From positions 5,091,547 through 5,155,546 of the forward strand of contig FN649734.1 in the NCBI GenBank assembly GCA_000310025.1: a DNA stretch of 64,000 nt. Direction: 5' to 3'. Shown here one piece after another: positions 20,688-31,048 of this stretch. The position numbers and the translations under genes are program-made. Positions within the stretch are counted from its first letter, which is position 1, and every line of letters starts with the position of its first letter. The notes under the pieces are model-generated. The model was given only the letters and a program-made list of their open reading frames with translations, made no database searches and was not told where the DNA came from. This DNA comes from Ectocarpus siliculosus. Its lineage: Eukaryota > Sar > Phaeophyceae > Ectocarpales > Ectocarpaceae.

Positions 20688-23379
20688 CGTGAAGAGGAAA
20701 AGCTCGAAAATACGTTTCGGAAATCTGCGTACTTGCTGAGCTATGGACATGTAGCGTTGGTGGCCGCCGTCCGGGCGCCGCAGCTGCCAAGTATGAGTCA
20801 TGACTTCGGCACTAATGTTTGTGTGGTCTATTTGGGGGTGGGTGGGGCAAGGCCGCAGTATAGCGTGGGGGCCGCTGCTCCAGGGATAGTTGTTACTTTC
20901 ACGAGGAGATGGCAATATAAATTTATGACATGGGTTGATCCGCCGCAGTCTTTTGCGTTCATCTGTGTGTGTAAGGCCCAACCATGCCGAGCCATGCCTA
21001 CTTGAAAAATAATAAAAGGTATCTCCTTCCATGATGGGAAAACAGTCATGACACGTTTGCTCGGGCGAGAGCGAGAACTGAGCAGAGGAGGAGGCAGGCG
21101 CCAATATCTCAACAACGGTGGTGCAGCAGCAGCACGCAGTCCCGTAGCCTCGTTGGTTGCTACCGCGTTGGAGAGAGTGGTGGCACTGCTGACTGCTTGT
21201 GTCGTATGCCGTGGGTGGGTTTTTGCTGCAAAGAGGCATCTCGTTTCTCTCGGAGTTTTCTCATGTTACATCGTTTTGCATGGGTCACGCAAGACAAAAC
21301 GCGTGCGTGGGTTGCATGCATGTGCGTCGACTCTTTGTGCTATCGGCAGCACTAGAATGGAAGTGGTGTCATTTCTATTTTTTTGTTGGTGGGCGTTGGC
21401 GTTATTTGCCGTTTAAGTACAAGTAGCGGTGCGTGGAAACGGTTGAACTTGCGTGCGTGCGGCTTGCATCTGTTTTAGGGGTTTGTTTTCTTGCGCTTGC
21501 CGTAGCAGTGTCGCGGCGTGAAACCCCCTCCTCGCTGTCAACAGGTTAGTAGGGAGGGGTAAGAGCAAGAAGGTAGATATGTGCATGTTGGTGAGGTAGA
21601 GGGCAGGGGGAGGGCCGAGCATTGCCCTAGTTTCCGTGTGTGCGACAGTTGGGAGTTGCGGGATAGGAGTGATGAGGGGGGGGGGGGGGTGACGGTAACG
21701 AGTGTTTCGATTGTGGTGGTCTCAGCTAAAAAAAATATATAGGGGGGGTGGCATGCACTGCGGCAAGAAAGGACGCCCCTATCTCTGTGGTACTGCTGTG
21801 ATGAGAGAAGAAAAGGGGAGGGGCGGAGACGCAAACATCGTGCAAAACTGAGCGGGAACCCAGTCGCCGAGAAGCTGTTGCATTTTCGATCTCCGTGGCA
21901 GCACCTCTCGGCGATGTCATATGAGGAGGCAAGGGTGGGAAATAGGGCAGGTAGTTGTTAGTCTTGATGGGTATCCGAAACACTCCACAAATACGGCTGT
22001 AGTAGTAGGTGCGTGGATGGATCCCTTGGGATACACGGCAAAAAAGGAAGAAAAAAAAGGCTCGAGCCGCAGTGTCCCTTCTCTTGAAACAACCTTGAAT
22101 CTTTGAACGCAAACCAAAATCGAAACGGATTTCGCCCTTCTTCGCGGATGCCCGTTTGATTTGACGGAAGAAAAAACGTCGACTTCAAGTGTGTTGTGTA
22201 TGTGCGCGGGGTCGTGTCCTTGAATCGGCGTCGAGGAACAACGTCGTGTCGACAAATGCATGTAGCGCCGTGTCGCTACTTGCCACAATGCACGCAAGGG
22301 GAAGATTGTTTTGCGCTGAGAGGGGAGGGGAGGGCGTTGGTCCGCGTGTATCGTCACGTTCATGCCCTCGAACTCGAAAATGCGAATGCGCTGGTGTAGC
22401 ATTATCTGCTGTGTGTAGGTTTGTGCTCTTGGTCGTTTCTTGTGATTGTCTTTATTAGTAAGTGTACGCGTTGTTGGTGGCGTTTTTTTTGTGAACTGTT
22501 TTTTTCGAATCTGGCGTGGGCGTGATAATGCTTTGTCTTTTTTTTTTTTTTCATGATCGATACGTGAAGCGTGGCCTTCGGTGCTAGGCTAGGCTCGGCT
22601 CGATCGATCTGAGAGGGTTGGCAATGTGGGAATACGGCATCTGGTCTGTATGGGTCAGGGTGTTGAAAAATATATGCGAAGGAGTTGTTGGATCCGTGTT
22701 GCGATTTTGTTCAAGAAATGCCTACCACATGAGAAATATGCTGTCTTCGTTGCCCATCGGAAGCCAAGACTCGTCCCAGTGTGAGTTGCCGAAGACACCT
22801 ATCGTAGCAAGGACGGCAAGGAAGTCGCGTTGTGAAAAACACAACTCACACCGACCTTTGTACGTGTTGCGGGGAAGGGCGAGGTCTTGAGCATTCTTCA
22901 CTCAAGAGGCGTTGTCGCAAAATAGGACACCCTCCCCTTCAAAGTACGGTCGTTAGGACCCAACGTCCAGGCAAGGCATCGGACCGAACGATACCGCCAG
23001 CGTAACATGTGGATACCACACATTCCCGACGAATCGCATTTGAACACAGTAGTCCTCTCCAGAGCGCGGTCTGGAAAGGGCCAAATCATACTTCTTTCAG
23101 CCACAGCGCGGTAATTCCGGAAGCAGGATTGATCGATCAAATCTCAGTACTGCTGTACCAGACCTCTTGGTTACTGGCCATCGACAATCTACTTATCTTT
23201 TGCCGTTTACCGAACAAAAAACTTGGGTTGCCGGCGAGCAATACGATGTACCAACTTCTCACAACGTCGAGTCACCCAAACCGAAATGACTTAAGACCAT
23301 GAACGGCTGTATCTGCGAACAAGATACAACACGCTCTTCTCGACTAAACGCCACTATCCGATGATGGCCGAACATCCCA
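20217..23379. other. convergent intergenic region, no gene recognised
   Basis: This 3.2 kb lies between the ends of the bestrophin gene (plus) and the unknown plastid-protein gene (minus), so both 3' UTRs should lie here. It is G/T-rich on the plus strand, with simple repeats: GGGT units near 20383-20402, TTG x about 11 at 20656-20688 and a G run near 21677. The long frames present (for example 20256-21005) are low in complexity, contain a poly-Cys tract made by the TTG repeat, and resemble nothing I recognise. Confidence 0.5.
20656..20688 (+). repeat. TTG/CAA microsatellite
   Basis: About eleven perfect TTG trinucleotides in the non-coding stretch downstream of the bestrophin gene. Confidence 0.95.
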
Positions 23380-26300
23380 CTAAACGACCATGCTGTCGAG
23401 GTCCACGTCATCATCGTCCGATCCCACGGGCATGTTGTGGACCTCCGTAAACGCGCTCCCGATGTCATCCCAGGGTGTCTCCAGCTCCGCCTCTTCCTTC
23501 TTGCGCTTCTCGTTCTCCCTGAAACGACGCATGACACAACATGACACATGTTACCCTTAATGTTGGTCCCGTCCACGTTGCGGTTTTCTTACATAATAAC
23601 CGTTCCGCTGCAGCGCGGTCGGCAGCAAATCAAACGCCTTTTCACGTGCGTAGACCCCCACCACCCGATTGGACGAAACGCTGCAATTGTTTCCAACATC
23701 ATGCATAAAAATTCTTCCTCCTTCCCCCTGATTCCAAGGCGCCCTTAGCGTTGGCACACACATGGTGTGGCTACTAGATACCGACAGAAGTCCTGCGGGT
23801 TTCGTCCCACGTAATATTCGAAACAATATTTTTTACATCTTTCCTTATAATACAAAATATGTATGGCTTGGACGCACTGCCCGGGACCACACCGATGGAT
23901 GGAAGGCCGCACAAGGCATGATTTAATATTTTTTACAGCACGTCTGTCGCAAGAAAAAACCATCGAGTTCAAAGCAGACTCAACCCTTGACCAAGAGCGC
24001 GATGCAGTTGGTGCTGGCAGCCTGGAACAGCTGCACTTGCGTAGCAAGAGAACGGCAGGTTCCAGCAGCGTCTCTCTCTTTCGTAATCGAATACAGCTTT
24101 CTGTGAACGTTACCTAAAAAACGCGTCTAACCAACGTCTGCCGAAGACGACTCTCTCTTTTCTCCGGTAAATCCACCTCTATCAGGAAATTAAACGTCAA
24201 CAAACCGGACCCCCCAGCTTCGAACGAACAACCGGTGCGTTTCGAGAGAGAACTGCCAGAGAATCAGAGCCGTCAGCGACCGCCTATACCTGAGCCGAAG
24301 AATCCGCTCGTTGAGGACCGCTTTCGCATCCTCGGACAGCCCATCCACCTTGTACACCGCACACAGTCTCGACGGCTTGAAGATTTTGGCGTTGAACATG
24401 ACCACCGGAGGGATGTTTGCGATCCCGTACTGTTTTTCGAGGCACGAGTAGGCCGGGTTTTACCAACAAGGGGAGTGAATAACCATAAAAAAAAAACGGG
24501 ATTAAGGTTGGGGAGAAGACTGGGGGGCCAGGATGGGTAAAACACCCGTTTGGGTAAAAAAGCGTACCCCTCAACACGCAGGTGTTTTCACGATCGCACC
24601 ATGCATCGGCGTTGGTGAAATGCTCCTGTAGTTCGATACAATCAATCCGTCATACACAAAAAAAGTACAGCGCTGAGATGGGGCCGCACGATAGCCCCGA
24701 CCGCACGACAGGAACAGTAGCCGTCGCAGGGTTTTCGACGACGGTATGCAAAACACTTTGAATAAAGCATGCAATCAATCGGGGGAGTTAGGTTAGGGTT
24801 AGGGTAAGGGATACGGTCTGCGTACCCCCTCCCTGTTCTATTTCCTCATATGATAGACCTTATTTTCTCGCGGAGGCGGTCCGACATGAAATACGTAGAG
24901 AAGATGAGCACTGCTGTACTGAAAGCACAAAGCGGTAGCACCGCTGGAAGGACTCCTGGTATTGAGTATATATACTTACGCCTCTCGCGGGACCCCGGAA
25001 AATCAGTCGTTTCTCAGTCTCGAGCATCAGAGCACAAGCTAGATAGATAGACCGCTGCCCGTGGACCAGGAAAGCGCTGAAAGTCCACGACGGTTTCGAC
25101 ACGTGACGCCAGGACAAAATACACCCGCACAAATACGAAGGCCAGAAAGAAGCAACGACAACGGCAACGACAGCAGCAGCAGTTTTGTCACCTGTTCGTT
25201 GAGGAAGAACTTCTCCTCGATGTCTTTCGGCATTCCCTGGGGGGTGGCTTGACTGTACGGCACCGGCTGGAAGATCTCACCTGTTTTACAGGGTCATCGT
25301 ACGTGTGGGGGGTAGTCGTGTCGTCAGACAAAAAAAATGCAAAAAAATGGTTTCAAGGACACAAAAAGCTCTACTCAAGGCAAAACGGTCGTTCACAATG
25401 TACTGCGCTGCGCGGCCACCATGATTGGTCACAGATGCCTGTACGTGATGAAATGCAACTCTTGTGGCGCACCCGCGGTCGTACTAATTAGCAAAACGCA
25501 TGCATGCCACGACAGAAGCAGCGCTTGGACGAAACCGTTATCGTGTATATTGGCTCACCGACGTATTCCGCGCTTTCGCAATCGAATTGCTTGCACACCT
25601 CCGCGATCATGTCCTTATGCCGAAGGTACCCGTCCAGGGTAGCCGCCGTCTGAACGAAACAGCCAGCCAACCACGGTAGAACGCACACGCAGAAGACATG
25701 GGAAATGCCGTGTTTCGTCAAATGCTGTTGCGAATCCGTGGGTCTTCCGACACGAACAATGAGATCGTAGAGCAAGTGCTCGGCAGCGTTGACAATAAAA
25801 ACAACAACCACCGACACGAAGGAAAGGCTCACCAAAACACGGACGGATGTACACCCGCCCCAGGGTATGACGGACTGTCGGAATATCAAAAAGTCGCACA
25901 GGAAGCTGATGCTTATCATATCAAGCTCAATTTGTGGATATTCCTTACCGCGACTTGCTTGTACCCGGGTGGCGGGGGGAGCGTACTCTTCTGTTTTGCG
26001 TGCCTTAGCGGTTAACACCATTGACCACGCGTCCTCGAGAGGACGGAGCATGGTTCCCACAGGACCGATCACCGATGGCCAATCGTTCCTTCCTACTTTG
26101 CCAAAGGTGGCTCAAAAATGTCTTCCCTAGTCTGTCTATCCTAACGATATCCCTTCCCGCCTCTTCAAACCACTTCCTACTTCCCAGTACAGCTACCGTC
26201 CTCTCCTCTCTATTCCATGCCTCAAACATCTCCCTGTACGTCCCTTGTATTTTTCCCAGCTCAGTCATGTACCCGGGTGGCGGGGGGGTGTTATTCGGGG

Positions 26301-28895
26301 TACGGACGATTCCGATGAAACGTCGGCCGAAAACCGAGAAGAGCTGTACGCGATCGCACTCACTACCATGNNNNNNNNNNNNNNNNNNNNNNNNNNNNNN
26401 NNNNNNNNNNNNNNNNNNNNNNNNNNNNNNNNNNNNNNNNNNNNNNNNNNNNNNNNNNNNNNNNNNNNNNTCGCCTACAGCTCTTCTCGGATCTCGGCCA
26501 CAGTTTTTTCGGAATCTTCCGTTCTCCCAATAACACCCCCCCGCCCCCCCCTCGGTGTTTGCCATCGGGATTGGGATTTCGTCACTTGGCAACGACGTTG
26601 TAAAACAAGCCAATTCACTTCATGAACTCGGCAACCAGGTTACCGGGGTTTTTTGTTGCCTCTGTTTTTATTTTGGCGGTAACCATAATGGTGGTCGAGT
26701 AGGTCATGTTGTGCGGGGTGGAGAACCCTCACTCCGCGCAAGGGGGATGATTGCACCACGTTGTGTTAAAATGGTCAAGCACCCTCGAGGCAGTTACACA
26801 GTGCTTATAACTGTCTCTGGAAGTGAAAGCACCAGAAAATAAATTATGTCATACGCAGCTGTCATCCGTACGCAAGCAAGTAAGCACAAGATGCCGAACA
26901 CCCTGAGCAGGATGCAGCGCACCCTTCATGCGACTCGCCGAATACCTCACGGCGCTTCGCGCTTGGTGATGTGAGAGCCTGGTCCGGTGAGAACCCGGCG
27001 TGCTCCGTCCCGACTTTGTAGGGATGCGAGGTCAATGGTCTAACGACTACGGCATGCACGATTATGAGTACCCACCCCCCCCCCTCCCCCCGCGCCACCC
27101 GGGTACGAGCAATTCGCGGTCAGGAACATCCACAAATTGAGCTTGATGTGATACGCATCAGCTTCTTGGACGGCCTTTTGATATTCCGTCAGTCCGTCAA
27201 CCTTGGGGCAGGTGTGCATCCGTGTTTTGGTGCGCACCGTTACTTTTCGAGGTTCTTGGCGTTCAGCTTTCGTCCACGGTTTCTCATTATTGAGTCGGAG
27301 ATTTTGGACGACAGTAGTAACAATCGTTGCCGCAACGCCGCACCTTCTCCTCCAACTCGAAATCCGCGTTGAAGCTCTCCACCGCCCGAATGGCCATCGA
27401 CAACGGGGCAACGGCGGCGGCGGCGTCGGTTTGTCGTCCCCTTCGACACGTGGCTGATCTCCTCTCTGCCGTGGCTTGCGGCGCGGAAGATAACCTCGCG
27501 CCTGGCCGGCGTATTTGTGTTTGTTCCGCAGCGTGCAGCCGGGGGAGGGGGGCACACCAGTACGCCGGGCAACAATGTTAGCGGTGCACATTGCACGTGC
27601 GGCGGGAGAATATTGTTGTCAGCACCATCCGATCTCTTGTTCAGTGCCCTCAAACTTATGTACCCTTAGCCCCATTTGAGCGGCTCGTGTTGTGGATGAT
27701 GGTCTAACTGATCGGACGCCTTCCCTTCGGACAGGCTTAACTACCCCCCAAAGGGCATAATTTTCTGAAACACGAAGAGATAACCATGTACTACAAGGCC
27801 CTACGCATATAGCAATCAACACCAAACGGGTCTCTCTTTGTATGTATGCACACGGCAGGTGTTTACAGTACAACACAGCACAGGTGAGGTGTTAACTGCT
27901 GTCATTATGCCGACAACGCGGGAGGCTGAGAAAGCGACCTGTCCGCGACACACAACAATAGCAAGCTTGACACACCAGATGAGTGTGCGTGTGCGTGAGC
28001 GAGCTGGCAGGTGTTTAAGTACAACGGGTGCCTCTCTTCGCTTTCGACAGCGATACAAGCTGTTGCTCAGACACATGTATGTACCACCTCGCTGTTGCCG
28101 CTCCCTGGTGCGGGGTTGACACGCGTTCACTGCTGTAAGGAATCCCTTAGACTCAAGACCCTCAAATTCAGCAACTGCTGCCTGCTGTAGGCCGCCGCAT
28201 AGATATCTGCATGGCTGGCTACCGGAAGTCAGGGAGATAGGGAGGGGGCGGGACTGAATCGTTGCTCGGCTCCTGCCGCTACCGCCGTGGCTGCAGAGTG
28301 TATTACTGCTGTCATCGGAGACAGCGGACGGTGCAGCGCGGAGTGTTCCAACCTGGGGAGAGCCTGCATGCGGGAAATAAAGCATCGGCTGTACTTTCTG
28401 CTGTAGACCGCTCTACAGCTCAAGGCCAGGGCCGGTTCTGTACAGCACGCAGAGCAGCATACAAGTGCCTTCTTGCTAATGGCTTATGCTGCCGAGGGCC
28501 ATAGTCTACATGTGTACACGTCTGGTGTTGCTGCCTAAACTTGAAGCGCGTCCTCAGTCCTCAGGGATGGGCGGACAGCCGGCTGCAAGCAGTACACGGC
28601 ATTCAGGACCGGAGGACGGGTGATTATATCATGTGGTACATGAAAGAGAGGAGCACGCTTCCTTCATCGAATCGTGTAGCAGCCGCCAACCTTCCGTATT
28701 CCATGCACCACGCCCTCATGAACATGCGCACGGCACCCACTCCACAAAGCAACGCCATATGTACAGCGCGCCCTCTCATGCTTTTACTTCATGTCATGTG
28801 GCGGGGTGAATCGACCCACCTCCCATTGGCACGAAGGCTGTGGTGGAAGACACGATTGCCGTGGCTGCGAGAACGTATGCTGCTGATCGCGCCAT
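23380..28895 (-). CDS. putative plastid-targeted protein of unknown function (complete, 6 exons)
   Basis: Exons in gene order: 28895-28820, 27501-27344, 25649-25559, 25280-25192, 24429-24233, 23518-23380. Phases agree at every junction and the total is 750 nt (249 aa). The N-terminus MARSAAYVLAATAIVSSTTA is a signal peptide followed by FVP, which fits the heterokont AF-type cleavage site; then comes an Ala/Ser/Arg-rich transit-like region to about residue 58. The mature part includes AIRAVESFNADFELEEK, LDGYLRHKDMIAEVCKQFDC, GMPKDIEEKFFLNEQYG, IFKPSRLCAVYKVDGL and a very basic helix LNERILRLRYRRSL. It ends in a charged tail (ENEKRKKEEAE, then GSDDDDVDLDS). No membrane segment is clear in the mature part and I recognise no family. 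The weakest points are the link from exon 1 to exon 2 and the donor GTTGTT at 24232. Intron 2 (25650-27343) holds several mobile elements and the assembly gap. Confidence 0.62.
24787..24810 (+). repeat. short TTAGGG-like tract
   Basis: About four degenerate units (TTAGG, TTAGGG, TTAGGG, TAAGGG) in an intron of the 249-aa gene. This is a telomere-type motif but far too short to mark a chromosome end. Confidence 0.7.
25830..25979 (+). repeat. repeat X, left copy (short conserved frame)
   Basis: This 150-bp block is an inverted copy of 27090-27234. Both keep one open frame; here it reads DGLSEYQK..QEADAYHIKL then NLWIFLTA. It ends at a GTACCCGGGTGGCGGGGGG junction that abuts a LINE fragment. 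Most differences between the two copies are synonymous or conservative, so the block was probably protein-coding at its source. It lies in intron 2 of the 249-aa gene but on the opposite strand. Confidence 0.7.
25985..26272 (-). mobile_element. LINE 3'-end fragment (copy c), flanked by a probable target-site duplication
   Basis: The minus strand encodes a LINE C-terminal tail: TELGKIQGTYREMFEAWN, then VAVLGSRKWFEEAGRDI and APSSRGRVVNG. The fragment at 42768-43185 is a diverged relative. It is flanked on both sides by CCCCCCGCCACCCGGGTAC (minus-strand reading), which looks like a target-site duplication of about 19 bp. The 3' end is C-rich rather than A-rich. The region encoding APSSRGRVVNG reads, on the other strand, like the tRNA-like head of the SINE. 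Confidence 0.75.
26280..26544. mobile_element. palindromic MITE-like element containing a 100-N assembly gap
   Basis: The left arm (26280-26353) and the right arm (26471-26544) are inverted repeats of about 74 bp with roughly 85% identity by eye. Both arms start with a G run and TGTTATT and run to GAGAAGAGCTGTA(C/G)GCGA. Between them are 17 readable bases and exactly 100 N (26371-26470), which is a gap of unknown true size. Long terminal inverted repeats with little inside suggest a MITE or other non-autonomous DNA element; the class is unknown. Confidence 0.65.
26941..27089 (-). mobile_element. tRNA-like SINE, copy b
   Basis: Reverse-complement twin of 10844-10994, with the same box-A-like and T-arm-like features on the minus strand and the same C-rich tail on the plus strand (27071-27089). 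The tail runs directly into repeat X. It lies in intron 2 of the 249-aa gene. The high identity with copy a implies fairly recent movement. Confidence 0.6.
27090..27234 (-). repeat. repeat X, right copy (short conserved frame)
   Basis: Inverted partner of 25830-25979. On the minus strand it reads VDGLTEYQKAVQEADAYHIK followed by LNLWMFLTANC. It starts immediately downstream of the C-tract of SINE copy b. It could be mistaken for an exon of the 249-aa gene, but it would break the phase between exons 27501-27344 and 25649-25559, which fit each other directly. Confidence 0.7.
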
Positions 28896-31048
28896 GGCTC
28901 CTGCTCCGCTTCTGGCTCGCCGGATCCGTACGCGTGATGTATGTATGCTGTGATGCTGTGCTTCTCTCCGTACCCCTGCTCCCTGCTGTGCCCTGCCTGC
29001 TCCAACCTCGAAAATGCGCACAATTTTCTCTAGAAAACATGCGATGAAAATGTCGAACTCCAAAACCGGGGATCGGGGAACATTGCTAATCTGTGTCTCT
29101 GACTCTTTTGATGGAGAGATGGATTCGTTGTGTCATATTAAGAAAAAAAAAAAAAGTGGCACGAACCGGCAGTCCGCGACCGTCGGCAACACACCTATTT
29201 TTCCATGGATCCGCGGGTAGCTAGGCCGCGATGATGACCACGGATGACAAAACGAAGTACGGGGGGAATGGACGGTATGCGCGGGGTGAAATGTATCTGA
29301 TCCTGGCCGCACGTATTGCATACGTCTTGAAAAATAAAGATCTCGGGGTAGCTGTACTTCGGATGTTGGACACTCTGGCCACCCATCCTGTGGGTGACGC
29401 CCAACCCAATTTCGGTACTCTTTGTTGCGCCTGATAATGAGGAGGGTTTGTCGATGTAGTATGCAGTGCGCCGTACCAACTATCGGAACGACATACCATG
29501 CCAATCGATCGCCATAGAGAAGAACGACTTTGTTCAAGAGAATCTCCCCATCAACCAATGAATCGAAGGGAGGGAGAGAGGAGGGTGTTTGTCTTTCATT
29601 TTTCCCTCTTTTCGTACAACGAATGAAACTGTTCTTTTTCTGGACACCTGGAGCCCGCGAACATTCTACCGCCGCCGTGCGACTGGTCGTACTCGCGGTC
29701 TCGATGAACGTCTCGATCCATGCAGACTACAGGCGGTCAGATGTATAGCCATCTTCGCGCGACGTCAACCAACCGCAGGCGTTTACTCATCGCGCAAAAT
29801 ATGGCATGAATGAGAGCTAGCGAACAACGGCGAACCAGTCAAGAGCGAAAGCTCCTGCGTCAGAGTCCATGCGTGCTGTATAATGTAGGTGTAGAGGCCA
29901 AAGACATGGCAAGGAGACCAGGAGGAATATAAAATACGAAGGAGGACGAAAAAGCCTCTTCATTCCCGTAAATATTAGCTTTCTTTGTTGAGCTACCATC
30001 GAGGCTCTCACGTGCTCACCACTGCTCTCACTTGAAATTATTTTTCTTTGTTTACCTTCCCATCCATTCTGGGTGCCAGTCTACACACCACCTTTCTTTC
30101 GGTCAATAATATTCAACGCACCACTCTGATCTGCGCAACAGGAAGAACTCTCTTGCCTCTCCTCCTGCGGCCTCCAAACTTGACTTGACTACAGATGTTC
30201 CACGTTTAAAGTACTCACCACGCGAAAGTAGAACGAAAACAAAGTGTTGCTGCAAAGAATGTCCCCACTCTGCAAACACTACAACGACACAGCACCAGAC
30301 AACCTCTCTTCGCACCATCTTCCAATCAATCCTCTCGGTTGTCTCGAACGTACGCGGGCGCCTTGAAAGGCGCTCCGAGAATCAAAGCAGCCGCCAAAAC
30401 GAACTCATTTTACCGAAAATATACAGAGTGCCCGTTCAACTCGTGACGATTTCCCTCGCGATTACACATGCGTCGGCGGCAAGCGCAAAAAAACAAAGGA
30501 AAATGAACACAACGTGCGGCGTTCTCTAGCTCATCGCTTCCCCCAACAAGACAAGCGACAATAACAGCGGTAAAGACCCCCTGCGCGCGCTGTTGATCTG
30601 TCCACAACAAATTAATATATGGGAGACAAACGGCCAACCTTTTTTTTTACGCCCCTCCTCCCACAGGCCGGATTTCTCGAAACGCCCTCTCCTACTCCTG
30701 TCAAAAGCCTAAGGCTGATGATAGCACACGCTGAGACCCTACATAGTCGCCTTGCTGGTTTCGGCAACACACACTAAACCAGCATTAGCGAAGGACGATC
30801 GATACGCCGTCCCCGCCCCTAAATGAAACCAACAGTTGATAAAAAAAGAACTAGCTCACGCAAAGAAGACGAAACGCTCGGTTCGGAATCCCCCTCCCCC
30901 CCCCAGCTTTTGGTATTTTACCCTTCGAGCGGTCTCGTTACCTTCCCTCTCTAAAGTCATCGCCATGATTACACCCCTTTACTTTTCGAGAGTTTCTTCA
31001 TCTCGCGTATAATCTTAAATCTTCCGACGAAATGAAATACCGCACGTG
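28896..31048. other. intergenic region, no gene firmly recognised
   Basis: This 2.15 kb lies between the start of the 249-aa gene (28895) and the proposed end of the giant gene (31049), both on the minus strand. One possible first exon lies at 30318-30218 on the minus strand (MVRREVVWCCVVVVFAEW, a signal-like start, followed by a good GTGAGT donor), but no following exon could be found. Otherwise I see only chance frames. Confidence 0.4.

Noticed and set aside
20256-21005. 249-codon plus-strand open frame
   Set aside because: It contains a poly-Cys tract from a TTG microsatellite and no recognisable motif. It lies in the region expected to be the bestrophin 3' UTR and downstream.
27090-27234. 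Repeat X as an exon of the 249-aa gene
   Set aside because: Exons 27501-27344 and 25649-25559 fit each other directly in phase 0. Including X would break the frame, and a second copy lies in the same intron on the other strand.
28235-28363. Alternative second exon for the 249-aa gene
   Set aside because: It matches the phase of exon 1, but no donor or next exon in phase follows. The exon 27501-27344 gives a complete 750-nt model instead.
30218-30318. Possible first exon of another minus-strand gene (signal-like start, GTGAGT donor)
   Set aside because: No following exon could be found in the 1.3 kb before the next gene, so it is mentioned only as a possibility.
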